A stretch of DNA of 64,000 bases from NCBI GenBank assembly GCA_963706885.1, contig CAVPNX010000033.1, positions 1-64,000 on the forward strand, read 5' to 3'. Under the pieces are notes generated by a model. That model worked only from the letters and a program-made list of their open reading frames with translations. It did no database searches and had not been told where the DNA came from. This stretch comes from Prado023 sp963706885 (GTDB taxonomy: Bacteria > Actinomycetota > Actinomycetes > S36-B12 > CAIYMF01). Both the position numbers and the translations under genes were made by a program. Of this stretch, positions 44,601 through 55,607 are shown piece after piece (the stretch's first letter is position 1; every line of letters starts with the position of its first letter).

Positions 44601-45468
44601 ACATCTCCCACCACGCCGGATCGATGTCCCCGCGCGCCACGACCTGTGCGGGTCCGTCGAGGTCCACGGATCCGTCGGCGAGCCACGTGACCCCGACCGT
44701 GCCCCCGGGCACGTCCACGCGGATGCGTCCGCCGCCGGGCTGACCGCCGAGATGGCGGACCGTGGCGACCGCGGCGGCGCAGGCACCCGTCCCGCAGCTC
44801 AGGGTCTCCCCCACGCCGCGCTCGTGGACCCGCATCTGGAGGTGGTCCGGTGCCAGGATCCGCACGAACTCGACGTTCACCCCCTCGGGATAGGCCTGGC
44901 CCGGGGTCACGACCGGGGCAGCGGTGAGGCTTCCGGCGGAGTCGACATCGTCGACCCACGTGACTGCGTGTGGGTTGGGCATCAGGACTCCAGCGGCCGG
45001 CAAGGGCGCGGAGTCCGGGACCGCGTCGGCGGGCCGCACCCTGATGTCGTCACGGTCGAGGAACGTGGCCTGGCCCATGCCGATCCGGATGCTTCCGGCG
45101 GCGTCGACCGTGACCCGCCGCGCTCCGCCGCGGGTGGCGATGTGGAAGTCCCCCGGGCTCGCCAGCCCCTCCTCGAGGAGGTGCGCGACGAAGACCCGTG
45201 CGCCGTTGCCGCACATCTGCGCCAGGCTGCCATCGCCGTTGCGGTAGTCCATGAACCAGGGGGCGACGTCGGCCTGGTCGGCGACCTCGGGGTGGTCGCT
45301 GGTCCTGGCCACGACCAGGACCCCGTCGGCGCCCAGGCCCCGGCGGCGATCACACAGGGCGCGCACCAGGGGCGCCTCGAGGCTCAACTCCCCCGCGGGA
45401 TCGGGCAGGATCACGAAGTCGTTGCCGGTCCCGTGGCCCTTGACGAAGGGGATCGCGGCTCGCCTCAT
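44593..45468 (-). CDS. dapF: Diaminopimelate epimerase
   Basis: 291 residues. GHGTGNDFVILPD at the start; the two catalytic cysteines are in MCGNGARV near 87 and SCGTGACAAAVA near 225. It converts LL- to meso-diaminopimelate for lysine and peptidoglycan. It follows miaA with a four-base ATGA overlap and overlaps hflX, the standard actinobacterial order miaA-dapF-hflX. Confidence 0.95.
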   Translation of the reverse strand: MRRAAIPFVKGHGTGNDFVILPDPAGELSLEAPLVRALCDRRRGLGADGVLVVARTSDHPEVADQADVAPWFMDYRNGDGSLAQMCGNGARVFVAHLLEEGLASPGDFHIATRGGARRVTVDAAGSIRIGMGQATFLDRDDIRVRPADAVPDSAPLPAAGVLMPNPHAVTWVDDVDSAGSLTAAPVVTPGQAYPEGVNVEFVRILAPDHLQMRVHERGVGETLSCGTGACAAAVATVRHLGGQPGGGRIRVDVPGGTVGVTWLADGSVDLDGPAQVVARGDIDPAWWEMYV

Positions 45469-46412
45469 GGGTCCAGCCTACGGTCAGGCCGACCCATCAG
45501 GGCAGCGATTGCCGAAGCTGTGGATGACTGCGGTGCGGTGGCGTCGAACCACGTCGTCCGTGGGTCGCGATGGAACCAGCGTTGCTGACGTCGGGCGTAC
45601 TGACGAGTGGCACGCACGATCTGCTCGGTTGCCTGGGCCCGGTCGAGGTGGCCGTCGAGCAGGTCGATCACCTGGGGGTACCCCAGCGCCCTGCTGGCGG
45701 TCCGCCCCTCACGCAGGCCGGCGACCAGCAGGCGGCGCACCTCGTCGACCAGCCCGGCGTCGAACATCGCGTCCACCCGCCCTGCGATCCGGGTGTCCAG
45801 GACGTCGCGCGGGAGGTCCAGCCCGACGCTGACGTGCGGCACCAGGGCGGGCCCGTCGGCCGGCAGCTGTGCGACGAAGGGCTGCCCGGTCAACTCCCCG
45901 ACCTCGAGCGCACGCACGATCCGTCGGCCGTTCGTGGGCAGGATGTGGGCAGCGGCCGCAGGGTCCCTCGCGGCCAGTTCCGCGTGCAGGGCCTCGGGGC
46001 CCACCTCCGCGAGCCGCAACTCCCACCGTGCGCGGATGAGCGGGTCGCTGCCGGGGAACCGCAGGTCGTCGAGCAGCGCGCGGACGTACAGTCCGGACCC
46101 CCCGACCACCACTGCCGGGACCCCGCGCTGGGCCAGCTCGGTGAGGACCGCACGCCCTGCTTGCTGGTACTGCGCCACGCTGAGTTCCTCGGTGACCGCC
46201 AGGATGTCGATCATGTGGTGCGTGATGCCCTGGCGCTGGGCGATGTCCAGCTTCGCGGTTCCGATGTCCAACCCGCGGTAGACCTGGAACGCATCGGCAT
46301 TGATCACCTCGCCACCGATCAGCCCTGCCACCTCAACAGCGACGTCGGACTTGCCGGCAGCAGTGGGCCCGACGATGGCCACCACGGCCGGCCACGGGCG
46401 AGGGTCGGCCAC
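45465..46412 (-). CDS. miaA: tRNA dimethylallyltransferase
   Basis: About 315 residues from GTG 46412, one base after the miaB stop; a longer in-frame start at 46526 lies inside miaB and is less likely. Motifs: P-loop AIVGPTAAGKSDVAVEVA, ADAFQVYRGLDIGTAK, GGSGLYVRALLDDL, and RATRQYARRQQRWFHRDP. It adds the isopentenyl group to A37 of tRNAs, the substrate of MiaB. dapF overlaps its end. Confidence 0.93.
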   Translation of the reverse strand: MADPRPWPAVVAIVGPTAAGKSDVAVEVAGLIGGEVINADAFQVYRGLDIGTAKLDIAQRQGITHHMIDILAVTEELSVAQYQQAGRAVLTELAQRGVPAVVVGGSGLYVRALLDDLRFPGSDPLIRARWELRLAEVGPEALHAELAARDPAAAAHILPTNGRRIVRALEVGELTGQPFVAQLPADGPALVPHVSVGLDLPRDVLDTRIAGRVDAMFDAGLVDEVRRLLVAGLREGRTASRALGYPQVIDLLDGHLDRAQATEQIVRATRQYARRQQRWFHRDPRTTWFDATAPQSSTASAIAALMGRPDRRLDP

Positions 46413-46413
46413 G

Positions 46414-47889
46414 TCAGCCCACGGGTCGCAGCCCGGGCATCCCGAGGACGACGGTCCCAGCGTCCGGGGAAGCGCCCCCCGATGTGCCTGTGCCGCATGA
46501 GGCCTGCGCCGCCTGCCACGCGTCACCCGCGCGGGTGGGTCGGATCGTGCCGGCGATGCCGATCAGGTGGTGTGGCGCGGCGGCGTCGATCCGGACCTCC
46601 ACGCAGTCGCCGGGCCGGGCCCCCTCGGCGCCAGCGAAGTGCACCAGCCGGCCATCACGGGCCCGCCCGGAGATGCGGCGCGTCTGCTCGTCCTTGCGCC
46701 CCTCGCCCTCGGCCACGAGCACCTCGGTCCGGGTGCCGACCAGGCCGAGGTTCCCCTCCCAGGAGATCCGCTCCTGGGCCGCCACGAGGCGCTCGTAGCG
46801 CTCCTGGACGATGGCCTTCGGGACCTGGTCGGGCATCTCCGCGGCCGGAGTTCCCGGACGTGGGGAGTACTGGAACGTGAACGCGGCACTGAACCGTGCC
46901 CGCTCCACAAGGTCCAGGGTGTCGGCGAAGTCGGCCTCGGTCTCCCCCGGGAACCCCACGATGATGTCGGTCGTGATCGCTGCCGACGGGATCGCCGAGC
47001 GGACGTCGTCGAGGATGGCCAGGAAGCGGTCGCGCCGGTACGAGCGGCGCATCGAACGCAGGATCCGGTCGCTGCCGGACTGCAGGGGCATGTGCAGGGA
47101 CGGCATGACCGTCGGAGTCTGGGCCATGGCGTCGATGACGGCACGGGTGAAGTCGCGCGGGTGCGGCGAGGTGAAGCGCACGCGCTCGATCCCGGGGACC
47201 GCCCCCACCGCGCGCAGCAGGTCGGCGAAGGCGTCGCCGGCACCGAAGTCGGCGCCGTAGGCGTTCACGTTCTGGCCCAGGAGCGTGACTTCGATGACCC
47301 CATCGGCGACCAGCGCCTCCACCTCGGCCAGGATCTCGCCGGGCCGCCGATCGCGCTCCTTGCCCCGCAGGCTGGGCACGATGCAGAACGTGCAGGTGTT
47401 GTTGCATCCGACGCTGATCGCGACCCACGCGGCGTAGGCCGACTCGCGGCGGCTGGGCAGGGTGGAGGGGAAGGTGCGCAGCGACTCCTCGATCTCGACC
47501 TGCGCCTCCCGTGCCACGGACGCGCGCTGCAGCAGGGCGGGCAGGGCGTCCACGTTGTGGGTGCCGAACACGACGTCGACCCACGGAGCCCGGTCCACGA
47601 TGTGCTCCCGGTCCTTCTGCCCGAGGCAGCCACCCACGGCGATCTGCATGCCCTCGTGGGTGCGCTTGACCGACGCCAGATGCCCGAGGTTGCCGTACAG
47701 CTTGGTGTCTGCGTTCTCGCGGACCGCGCAGGTGTTGAGCACGACCACATCGGCCTGCTGGTCGGCGCCGGCCCTGGCATACCCGTGGGACTCCAGCAGC
47801 CCGGCGATCCGCTCGGAGTCGTGCACGTTCATCTGGCAGCCGTAGGTGCGCACCTGGTAGGTGCGCACAGCCGTGGGTGTCGTATCCAT
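46414..47889 (-). CDS. miaB: tRNA-2-methylthio-N6-dimethylallyladenosine synthase MiaB
   Basis: 491 residues. UPF0004 domain RTYGCQMNVHDSERIAGLL (first cysteine), VLNTCAVRENAD, GGCLGQ; radical-SAM cysteines in SVGCNNTCTFCIVPSLRG; C-terminal TRAM region ending about 430, then a Gly/Ser tail. It methylthiolates i6A37 made by MiaA, and the two genes are adjacent. Start is ATG 47889; TACCCT lies nine bases upstream. Confidence 0.94.
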   Translation of the reverse strand: MDTTPTAVRTYQVRTYGCQMNVHDSERIAGLLESHGYARAGADQQADVVVLNTCAVRENADTKLYGNLGHLASVKRTHEGMQIAVGGCLGQKDREHIVDRAPWVDVVFGTHNVDALPALLQRASVAREAQVEIEESLRTFPSTLPSRRESAYAAWVAISVGCNNTCTFCIVPSLRGKERDRRPGEILAEVEALVADGVIEVTLLGQNVNAYGADFGAGDAFADLLRAVGAVPGIERVRFTSPHPRDFTRAVIDAMAQTPTVMPSLHMPLQSGSDRILRSMRRSYRRDRFLAILDDVRSAIPSAAITTDIIVGFPGETEADFADTLDLVERARFSAAFTFQYSPRPGTPAAEMPDQVPKAIVQERYERLVAAQERISWEGNLGLVGTRTEVLVAEGEGRKDEQTRRISGRARDGRLVHFAGAEGARPGDCVEVRIDAAAPHHLIGIAGTIRPTRAGDAWQAAQASCGTGTSGGASPDAGTVVLGMPGLRPVG

Positions 47890-47951
47890 GAGGGTTCAAG
47901 GGTAGGTGCTGGACCCGGGATCGCGAGAAACGCGGCGTCCGGGCAGTCAGC

Positions 47952-48515
47952 TCAGTCCCAGCCTGCGGGCTGATGGGGTCCGTGGTCGTCCTCGGAGTCG
48001 ACGGCGTCGAGCACCTCACGCACGACCTGGGCGCTGAGCCCGGGGCCGTACCCCTTGCGGGCCAGCGCCCCCGACAGCCGGCGCACCTGGGTGGCGCGTG
48101 GCAGGCCCGTCACCGACCGGGCCTTGCGAGCCGCGACCTCGCGAGCCGCGGCCAGCTCGTCCTCGGCGCTGACCTCGGCCAGCGCCTCGTCGATCAGCTC
48201 AGCGGCGACGCCCTTGCGGTGCAGCTCGCTGCGCAGGGCCCGTCCGGAGAGGTTCCGGGTGCGTTGCCGGGACTCGACCCACATGCGGGCGAAGACCCGA
48301 TCATCGACGAGGCCGACCTCCTCGAACCGGTCGAGGACGCGCACGGCCACGTCCTCGGGGACGTTGCGCTCCCGCAGCGTGGACGCCAGCTCACTGCGGG
48401 TCCGGGGTGCTGCCTCCAACCGCCGCAGCAGGATGGTCCGGGCGACCTGCTCCGGATCCGCCGGGGAGCCCTCGGGATCGTCCGGCGGATCCGCCGCCCA
48501 TGGACGGCCGACCAC
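47952..48515 (-). CDS. recX: Regulatory protein RecX
   Basis: 187 residues from GTG, three bases after recA. Three-helix repeats: LLRRLEAAPRTRSELASTL, VLDRFEEVGLVDDRVFARM, RSELHRKGVAAELIDEAL. RecX modulates RecA filament stability. It is cotranscribed with recA; the C-terminal 12 residues (SEDDHGPHQPAGWD) are extra. Confidence 0.92.
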   Translation of the reverse strand: MVGRPWAADPPDDPEGSPADPEQVARTILLRRLEAAPRTRSELASTLRERNVPEDVAVRVLDRFEEVGLVDDRVFARMWVESRQRTRNLSGRALRSELHRKGVAAELIDEALAEVSAEDELAAAREVAARKARSVTGLPRATQVRRLSGALARKGYGPGLSAQVVREVLDAVDSEDDHGPHQPAGWD

Positions 48516-48518
48516 GGA

Positions 48519-49571
<1,053 letters not shown>

Positions 49572-49717
49572 TCCCACTCCTTGGATCTCGCGGTGCCCTG
49601 GGCACCTCAAACTCTGACAGGAGCGGACACTAGACCGGGTCACCGACATCGCGACCCGGTCCGATGCGATCCTGTGGACAACCCGCGAGTCGCCCCACTG
49701 ACAACGGCACTGTAGTA

Positions 49718-49731
49718 CGAACACGTGTTCG
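49718..49731. promoter_or_regulatory. Perfect SOS box for recA
   Basis: CGAACACGTGTTCG is a perfect 14-bp palindrome with the GAAC-N4-GTTC core, lying between recA and DUF3046. Confidence 0.9.
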
Positions 49732-49751
49732 ACCGGATGCGACACGCCGGA

Positions 49752-49946
49752 TCACGTGAGGTCGCTGGGAACCCTCGCATGGGCGCAGACGGCCCGCCAT
49801 ACCTCTCGGGTGTCCTCGCCGTCGGCGAGGGCCTGTTCCACGGTCCGTCCGCCGAGGGTCGCCAGGTGCTGGTCGGCGGCCCAGGACCGGGCATAGGCAC
49901 GCCCGAACGTCAGGTCCATCCGCTCCCAGAAGTCCGTCAGCCGCAC
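49752..49946 (-). CDS. DUF3046 protein
   Basis: 64 residues from GTG 49946 (VRLTDFWERMDLTFGRAYAR, then WAADQHLATLGGRTVEQAL and EVWRAVCAH), typical of DUF3046, which lies between recA and lhr in many actinobacteria. Upstream in-frame Met codons give a longer form that does not match the family. Function unknown; the adjacency to recA is conserved. Confidence 0.82.
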   Translation of the reverse strand: MRLTDFWERMDLTFGRAYARSWAADQHLATLGGRTVEQALADGEDTREVWRAVCAHARVPSDLT

Positions 49947-50032
49947 AGGCGAATCGTGCCATCCCGTCCGGGGCGTGCGCACCGGGACCGCACGGTGGAG
50001 CCGATGTCGGGGGCAGGGTCCAAGATGGGCGC

Positions 50033-53000
50033 GTGGATCCCCTGGCCGCGTTCTCCGAGCCCACGAGGCGATGGTTCACCGCTGCCTTCGCGGCGCCGAC
50101 CGACGTCCAGGCCCAGGCGTGGCCCCGGATCCAGGCCGGCGCCGACGTCCTGGCGGTGGCCCCGACCGGGTCGGGCAAGACCCTGGCCGCCTTCCTGTGC
50201 GCGATCGACCGCTGCCTCACCCCGCGCACCGAGCCGGGCGTCCGGGTGCTCTACGTCAGCCCGCTCAAGGCGTTGGCCGTGGATGTCGAGCGCAACCTGC
50301 GCGGCCCGCTGGCGGGGATCGCCACCCAGTGCGAGCTGCTCGGACTGCCCCGCCCGGAGATCACTGTCGGGCTGCGCACCGGCGACACTCCCGCCCAGGA
50401 GCGGCGCGTGATGGCCCGACGGCCACCGCAGGTCCTGATCACCACGCCGGAGTCCCTGTTCCTCATGCTCACCTCCGCCACCCGCAGCATCCTGGCGGGG
50501 GTCGAGTCGGTGATCATCGACGAGGTGCATGCGGTGGCCGGCTCCAAGCGCGGCGCCCATCTGGCCGTGAGCCTGGCCCGCCTGGACCACCTGGCGGGAC
50601 GCCGCATCCCCCGCGTCGGCCTGTCCGCGACGGTGCGCCCCACCCACGTCGCCGCCCAGTACCTCGGCGGGGATGCCCCCGTCGAGATCATCGAGCAGGG
50701 CACGGCCAAGCAGTGGGAGCTCACCGTCCAGGTGCCCGTGGAGGACCTCGGGGAGCTCGGCACCGGTGCCGGCGCCGACGGCTCCCCCACGGCGTCGATC
50801 TGGCCCCACGTCGAGGAGCGCATCGTCGACCTCGTCGAGGCCCATCGGTCCACGATCGTCTTCGCCAACTCCCGGCGCCTGGCCGAGCGGCTGACCGCCC
50901 GGCTCAACGAGATCCACGCCCAGCGGACCGGCGAGGGGCCCGGTGCCCCGGCTGGTGCGCGGACCCCGGCGGAGGTCATGGCCCAGGCAGGTTCGACGCT
51001 CGGGGCGCAGGCCGTCCTGGCACGGGCGCATCACGGCTCGGTCAGCAAGGAGCAGCGCGCCCTCATCGAGGACGACCTGAAGACCGGACGCCTGCGGGCG
51101 GTGGTGGCCACCTCCAGCCTGGAGCTCGGGATCGACATGGGAGCCGTGGACCTCGTGGTCCAGGTGGAGGCACCTCCCTCGGTGGCCTCGGGGCTGCAGC
51201 GGGTGGGCCGCGCCGGGCACCAGGTCGGGGCCGTCTCCACGGGCGTGGTCCTGCCCAAGTACCGCGCCGACCTGCTCACCAGCGCGGTCGTGGTCCAGCG
51301 GATGCGGACCGGGGCCATCGAGGAGCTGCGGATCCCGGCGAACCCGCTGGACGTCGCCGCACAGCAGATCGTCGCCTGCGTGGCGATGGACGACTGGCCT
51401 GCCGCGGACCTGCTGGCCCTGCTGCGGCGGACCGCGCCGTTCGCCGAGCTGACCCCCGCCGTGTACGAGGCGGTCCTCGAGATGCTCGCCGGGCGGTACC
51501 CGTCGGATGCCTTCGCCGAGCTCCGACCCCGGATCGTCTGGGACCGCACCGACGACGTGCTCAGCGCGCGGCCGGGCGCCCAGCTCCTGGCCGTCACATC
51601 AGGGGGGACCATCCCGGACCGTGGCCTGTTCGGCGTGCACATCGTCGGTGGCGGCCGGGTGGGCGAGCTCGACGAGGAGATGGTCTACGAGTCGCGTGTC
51701 GGCGACGTGTTCGCCCTCGGGGCCAGCAGCTGGCAGATCATCGAGATCACCCACGACCGGGTCAACGTGGTGCCCGCTGCCGGCGCCCCCGGGCGGCTGC
51801 CGTTCTGGCGCGGGGACAACCTCGGACGACCCGCCGAGTTGGGCCGGGCGATCGGTGCGTTCACCCGGGAGGTCGCCGACATGCCGGCCGGCGAGGCACG
51901 CGCGCACCTCGCGGAGCTGGGCCTCGACTCGTGGGCGGGCGCGAACCTGGTGTCCTACGTGGCCGAGCAGTCCACCGCGAGCCATGTCCCCACTGATCGC
52001 ACAATCGTGGTCGAGCGGACCCGCGACGAGCTCGGGGACTGGCGGATCACCGTCCTGTCGCCCCATGGCGCCCGGGTGCATGCCCCGTGGGCGCTGATCG
52101 CCCGGGAGCGGCTCACCCGCCGGTTCGGGGTGGATGCCGCGGTCCTGCACGGCGATGACGGGATCGTGGCACGCCTGCCCGACCTGCCCGACGACGACTG
52201 GCTCGCCGAGGCGACCGCCTGCCTGTTCCCCGACCCCGAGGAGGTCGAGGCCGACGTCACCCGCCTGATCGGGGGGTCCGCGCTGTTCGCCTCCCGCTTC
52301 CGCGAGTGCGCCTCACGCGCCCTGCTCCTCCCCCGGCCCCGGCCCGGTCGCCGGGCTCCGCTGTGGCAGCAGCGCCAGCGATCGGCCCAGCTGCTGCAGA
52401 TCGCAGCCGAGCATCCCACGTTCCCGATCGTGCTCGAGGCGGTCCGCGAGTGCGTCAAGGACGTCTACGACGTGCCTGCCCTCGTCGCCCTCATGACCTC
52501 CGTCCAGGAGCGCAGGATCCGGGTCGTGGAGGTCACGCCCCCGGTGGCCTCGCCCTTCGCCCGGTCCCTGCTCTTCGGCTACGTCTCGGAGTACCTCTAC
52601 GAGGGGGACTCCCCGTTGGCCGAGCGCCGTGCCGCCGCGCTGTCCCTGGACCCGACCCTGCTCGGGGAGCTCCTCGGCCAGACCGACCTGCGCGACCTGC
52701 TCGAGCCGGACGCGATCGCCCAGGTCGTGGCCCAGGTCCAGCACCTGACCCCGGAGCGGCGGGCTCGGGGGCCGGAGGATGCCGTGGACCTGCTTCGCGT
52801 CCTGGGGCCGCTGACCGCGGCAGATGCCGGCCTCCGCGGGGTCGAGCCCGACTGGCTCGTGGACCTCGAGGCCCAGCGCCGGGTCGTGCGCACTCGGGTC
52901 GCGGGTCGAGACGTCTGGGCTGGTGTCGAGGACGCCGCACGTCTGCGCGACGGCCTGGGTGCACCCATCCCAGCCGGCGTGGCCGAGGCCCACCTGCGCC

Positions 53001-54676
53001 CCGTGGACGATCCCCTCGGGGACCTGATCGCGCGGTACGCCCGCACCCATGGGCCGTTCACCGTGGAGTCCGTGGTGGCCGAGCTGGGCCTGCCCCCCGC
53101 CGTGGTCTCCCACCGGCTCGGTCTGAGCAGGGCTGCGGGCAGGGTCATCGAGGGCTGGTTCATCCCGGACTCCCCCGGCCCCCAGTGGTGCCACCCGGAC
53201 GTCCTGCGCCTGATCAAGCGGCGCTCCGTGGCCATGCTGCGCCAGCAGATCGAGCCGGTGTCCCAGACCGCCCTGGGCATGTTCCTGCCGCGATGGCAGC
53301 ACGTGGTCACCCCCGGCTCCACCCGGCTGCGAGGTCCCGACGGGGTGCTGCAGGCGATCCGCGCCATGGCCGGTGTGCCGGTTCCCGCCTCGGCCCTGGA
53401 GGAGTCGATCCTGCCCCTGCGGGTGCCGGGGTACTCCCCCGCGCTGCTCGACGAGCTGACCGCCGCGGGCGAGGTGCTCTGGACCGGCACCGCGCCGCTG
53501 CCCGGTGGCGACGGCTGGATCGCGCTGGCCCCGGCGGACGTGGGCTTCCTCCTGCCCCGCGCCCCCGACCCGCCGCAGGACCCGGTCACCTCGGAGGTGC
53601 TGGACCTGCTGGGATCGGGCGGGGGCTGGTTCGTCGCGGACCTCCACCGGCGCATGGCCGATCCCAGCACCAGTGCCGCGGCTGTCGGCCAGGCCCTGCT
53701 CGTGCTGCTCTGGGCGGGGCTGGTCAGCAACGACACCATCGAGCCCGTGCGTGCGATGCTCGACCGCTCCCCCGGCCGGCGCCGACGCAGCCCACCGGGG
53801 GCTGGCCAGCGCGCGCGGCGCCCCGCCCGGGGACGCTACGCGGACCTGTGGCACCGACCCACCAGCGTCGCAGGCGACTCGTCTGATCCCCTCCCCGGTG
53901 CACCGGGCGCGGGAGCAGCGGCCGGCAGGGGCGGACGAGCGGGCACCCCGCCGGACCTGCCGGGACGGTGGTTCGCCCTGCCCGGGGAGATCCCGCCGCC
54001 CGAGGTCGTTGCCCTGGCCCGTGCCGAGGCGCACCTGGACCGGGTGGGCATCGTCACGCGCGGAGCGGTGCTCGCCTCCGGTGATCCCGGGGGGTTCGCA
54101 GCGGCGTACCGAACCCTGTCGCTGATGGAGGAACGTGGTCGGGTCCAGCGCGTGTATGCCGTCGAGGGTCTCGGCGCAGCACAGTTCGCGCTGGCCGGGG
54201 TCGTGGACCAGGTCCGGGCGGTGGAGCGGGAGCTCGCCGACGGACACAGCGACCACCTGGTCCTGGCGACCGCCGACCCGGCCAATGCCTACGGTGCGGC
54301 CCTGGAGTGGCCCACGAGCGACTGGGCCGGCGCGGCCGGGTCCCCGCACCGTCCCTCGCGAGGTGCGGGGTGTCACGTCGTGCTCATGGGTGGGCGGCCG
54401 GTCATCTACGTCGAGCGTGGGGGCCGGAGCCTGCTGACCTTCTCCGCCCACTCCACCGAGTCCGCCGAGTCCGCCGAGTCCGAGGGCCACGCGACGACAA
54501 CCACTGCCGCGCGCCTGCTCCTGGAGGCGGTCCGGGCCGGGACGGTGGGGGCACTGACGATCAGGACCGTGAACGGCGTGGCCGTGATGGAGCCCGGCGG
54601 ATCCGCACCGGTGCGCACCGCACTTGAGGAGGCCGGGTTCGCCCTGACACCCCGCGGCTACCGGGTACCCCGCTGA
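50033..54676 (+). CDS. lhr: Lhr-family large helicase
   Basis: 1547 residues from GTG. Helicase core: QAQAWPRIQAGADVLAVAP then TGSGKTLAAFL (I), SPLKALAVDVERNL, TTPESLFLML, VIIDEVHAVAGSKRGAHL (DEVH), LSATVRPT; SSLELGIDMGAVDLVVQV and QRVGRAGHQVG (VI). The C-terminal 700 residues are the Lhr-specific winged-helix and C-terminal parts. In mycobacteria Lhr is a DNA-repair helicase and is induced by damage. It is divergent from DUF3046/recA across a short gap. Confidence 0.9.
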   Translation: MDPLAAFSEPTRRWFTAAFAAPTDVQAQAWPRIQAGADVLAVAPTGSGKTLAAFLCAIDRCLTPRTEPGVRVLYVSPLKALAVDVERNLRGPLAGIATQCELLGLPRPEITVGLRTGDTPAQERRVMARRPPQVLITTPESLFLMLTSATRSILAGVESVIIDEVHAVAGSKRGAHLAVSLARLDHLAGRRIPRVGLSATVRPTHVAAQYLGGDAPVEIIEQGTAKQWELTVQVPVEDLGELGTGAGADGSPTASIWPHVEERIVDLVEAHRSTIVFANSRRLAERLTARLNEIHAQRTGEGPGAPAGARTPAEVMAQAGSTLGAQAVLARAHHGSVSKEQRALIEDDLKTGRLRAVVATSSLELGIDMGAVDLVVQVEAPPSVASGLQRVGRAGHQVGAVSTGVVLPKYRADLLTSAVVVQRMRTGAIEELRIPANPLDVAAQQIVACVAMDDWPAADLLALLRRTAPFAELTPAVYEAVLEMLAGRYPSDAFAELRPRIVWDRTDDVLSARPGAQLLAVTSGGTIPDRGLFGVHIVGGGRVGELDEEMVYESRVGDVFALGASSWQIIEITHDRVNVVPAAGAPGRLPFWRGDNLGRPAELGRAIGAFTREVADMPAGEARAHLAELGLDSWAGANLVSYVAEQSTASHVPTDRTIVVERTRDELGDWRITVLSPHGARVHAPWALIARERLTRRFGVDAAVLHGDDGIVARLPDLPDDDWLAEATACLFPDPEEVEADVTRLIGGSALFASRFRECASRALLLPRPRPGRRAPLWQQRQRSAQLLQIAAEHPTFPIVLEAVRECVKDVYDVPALVALMTSVQERRIRVVEVTPPVASPFARSLLFGYVSEYLYEGDSPLAERRAAALSLDPTLLGELLGQTDLRDLLEPDAIAQVVAQVQHLTPERRARGPEDAVDLLRVLGPLTAADAGLRGVEPDWLVDLEAQRRVVRTRVAGRDVWAGVEDAARLRDGLGAPIPAGVAEAHLRPVDDPLGDLIARYARTHGPFTVESVVAELGLPPAVVSHRLGLSRAAGRVIEGWFIPDSPGPQWCHPDVLRLIKRRSVAMLRQQIEPVSQTALGMFLPRWQHVVTPGSTRLRGPDGVLQAIRAMAGVPVPASALEESILPLRVPGYSPALLDELTAAGEVLWTGTAPLPGGDGWIALAPADVGFLLPRAPDPPQDPVTSEVLDLLGSGGGWFVADLHRRMADPSTSAAAVGQALLVLLWAGLVSNDTIEPVRAMLDRSPGRRRRSPPGAGQRARRPARGRYADLWHRPTSVAGDSSDPLPGAPGAGAAAGRGGRAGTPPDLPGRWFALPGEIPPPEVVALARAEAHLDRVGIVTRGAVLASGDPGGFAAAYRTLSLMEERGRVQRVYAVEGLGAAQFALAGVVDQVRAVERELADGHSDHLVLATADPANAYGAALEWPTSDWAGAAGSPHRPSRGAGCHVVLMGGRPVIYVERGGRSLLTFSAHSTESAESAESEGHATTTTAARLLLEAVRAGTVGALTIRTVNGVAVMEPGGSAPVRTALEEAGFALTPRGYRVPR

Positions 54677-54686
54677 GCCGGACCGG

Positions 54687-54953
54687 TCAGGCGGCGTGCG
54701 CGACGGCGGCCTCGGCGGCCTCCAACGAGGCCACCTCGTCGCTGACCGAGCGCATGAGGATGGACAGTGGGACGTCCAGGGCGGTGCAGATCGCGGCGAG
54801 GAGCTCGCTCGAGGGCTCCTTCTGGCCGCGCTCGATCTCGGACAGGTACCCCAGGGACACCCGGGCCGCGGAGCTGACGTCGCGCAGCGTCCGGCCCTGG
54901 TCCTGACGCAGGCGTCGCAACTGCTCGCCGACGACCCGTCGCAGGATCACCAT
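54687..54953 (-). CDS. clgR: ClgR-like XRE regulator
   Basis: 88 residues with one HTH: LRRLRQDQGRTLRDVSSAARVSLGYLSEIERGQKEPSSELLAAI. This length, the IERGQKEPSSELL block and the place between cinA and lhr/recA match ClgR (Rv2745c), the activator of clp protease and repair genes. The Ala-rich C-terminus may be a degradation tag, as for ClgR. Confidence 0.8.
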   Translation of the reverse strand: MVILRRVVGEQLRRLRQDQGRTLRDVSSAARVSLGYLSEIERGQKEPSSELLAAICTALDVPLSILMRSVSDEVASLEAAEAAVAHAA

Positions 54954-55031
54954 GACCGTCCCCTTCCCTTCACATCACAACCTTAGCGCGAGACCCGCCC
55001 CGCGGGGATCACCTGTCACCTGAACGCGCGA

Positions 55032-55607
55032 TCAGTCGTGGATGTTCCCGAGCCCGGCACCGCCGGCCGATCCCGTGGTGTGGGGGCGCCCGGAGAGGAC
55101 CTCGGCCAGCAGGAGCAGCGCCCCTGAGACCGCGCCGGCCTGGATCTGTGCGCGTGCCCCGGCCAGGGTGAGTTCGCGGGCAGCGGTCCCGCCCGGACCG
55201 GCCACTGCCACCACGACAGTCCCCACCGGCCGACCGCTGGCGGACTCGGGCCCAGCCTCTCCCGTCGTCGCGACCCCATAGGTGGCACCCAGCCGATCCC
55301 GCGCGCCGCGTGCCATCTGCTCGGCCACGTCGGCGCACACCGGCCCCTGCGCGGCCAGCGTCGCCGCATCCACCCCGAGCAGCTCGGTCTTCAGGTCAGA
55401 CGCATAGGCAACCACGGCCCCCCGGACCACGGCCGACGAGCCGGGGATGGCGGTGAGCGCCGCAACGAGACGACCACCGGTGAGCGACTCCGCCGCGGCC
55501 ACCGTCGCGCCGTCGGCCCGCAGAGCCGCAATCAGGTCGGCGACCCCGTCCGCGGGCCCGTCCGGTCCCCCCGCACCGCCGGATACCCGTCGGCCGAGGT
55601 CGGTCAC
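55032..55607 (-). CDS. cinA: CinA-family nicotinamide-nucleotide amidase
   Basis: 191 residues: only the C-terminal (PncC) domain is present. VAAAESLTGGRLVAALTAIPGSS, GAVVAYASDLKTELLGV and ATTGEAGPE are the active-site segments. It deamidates NMN, or acts on pyridine nucleotides. Its start overlaps the pgsA stop by four bases. The group pgsA-cinA-clgR is typical of actinobacteria. Confidence 0.88.
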   Translation of the reverse strand: MTDLGRRVSGGAGGPDGPADGVADLIAALRADGATVAAAESLTGGRLVAALTAIPGSSAVVRGAVVAYASDLKTELLGVDAATLAAQGPVCADVAEQMARGARDRLGATYGVATTGEAGPESASGRPVGTVVVAVAGPGGTAARELTLAGARAQIQAGAVSGALLLLAEVLSGRPHTTGSAGGAGLGNIHD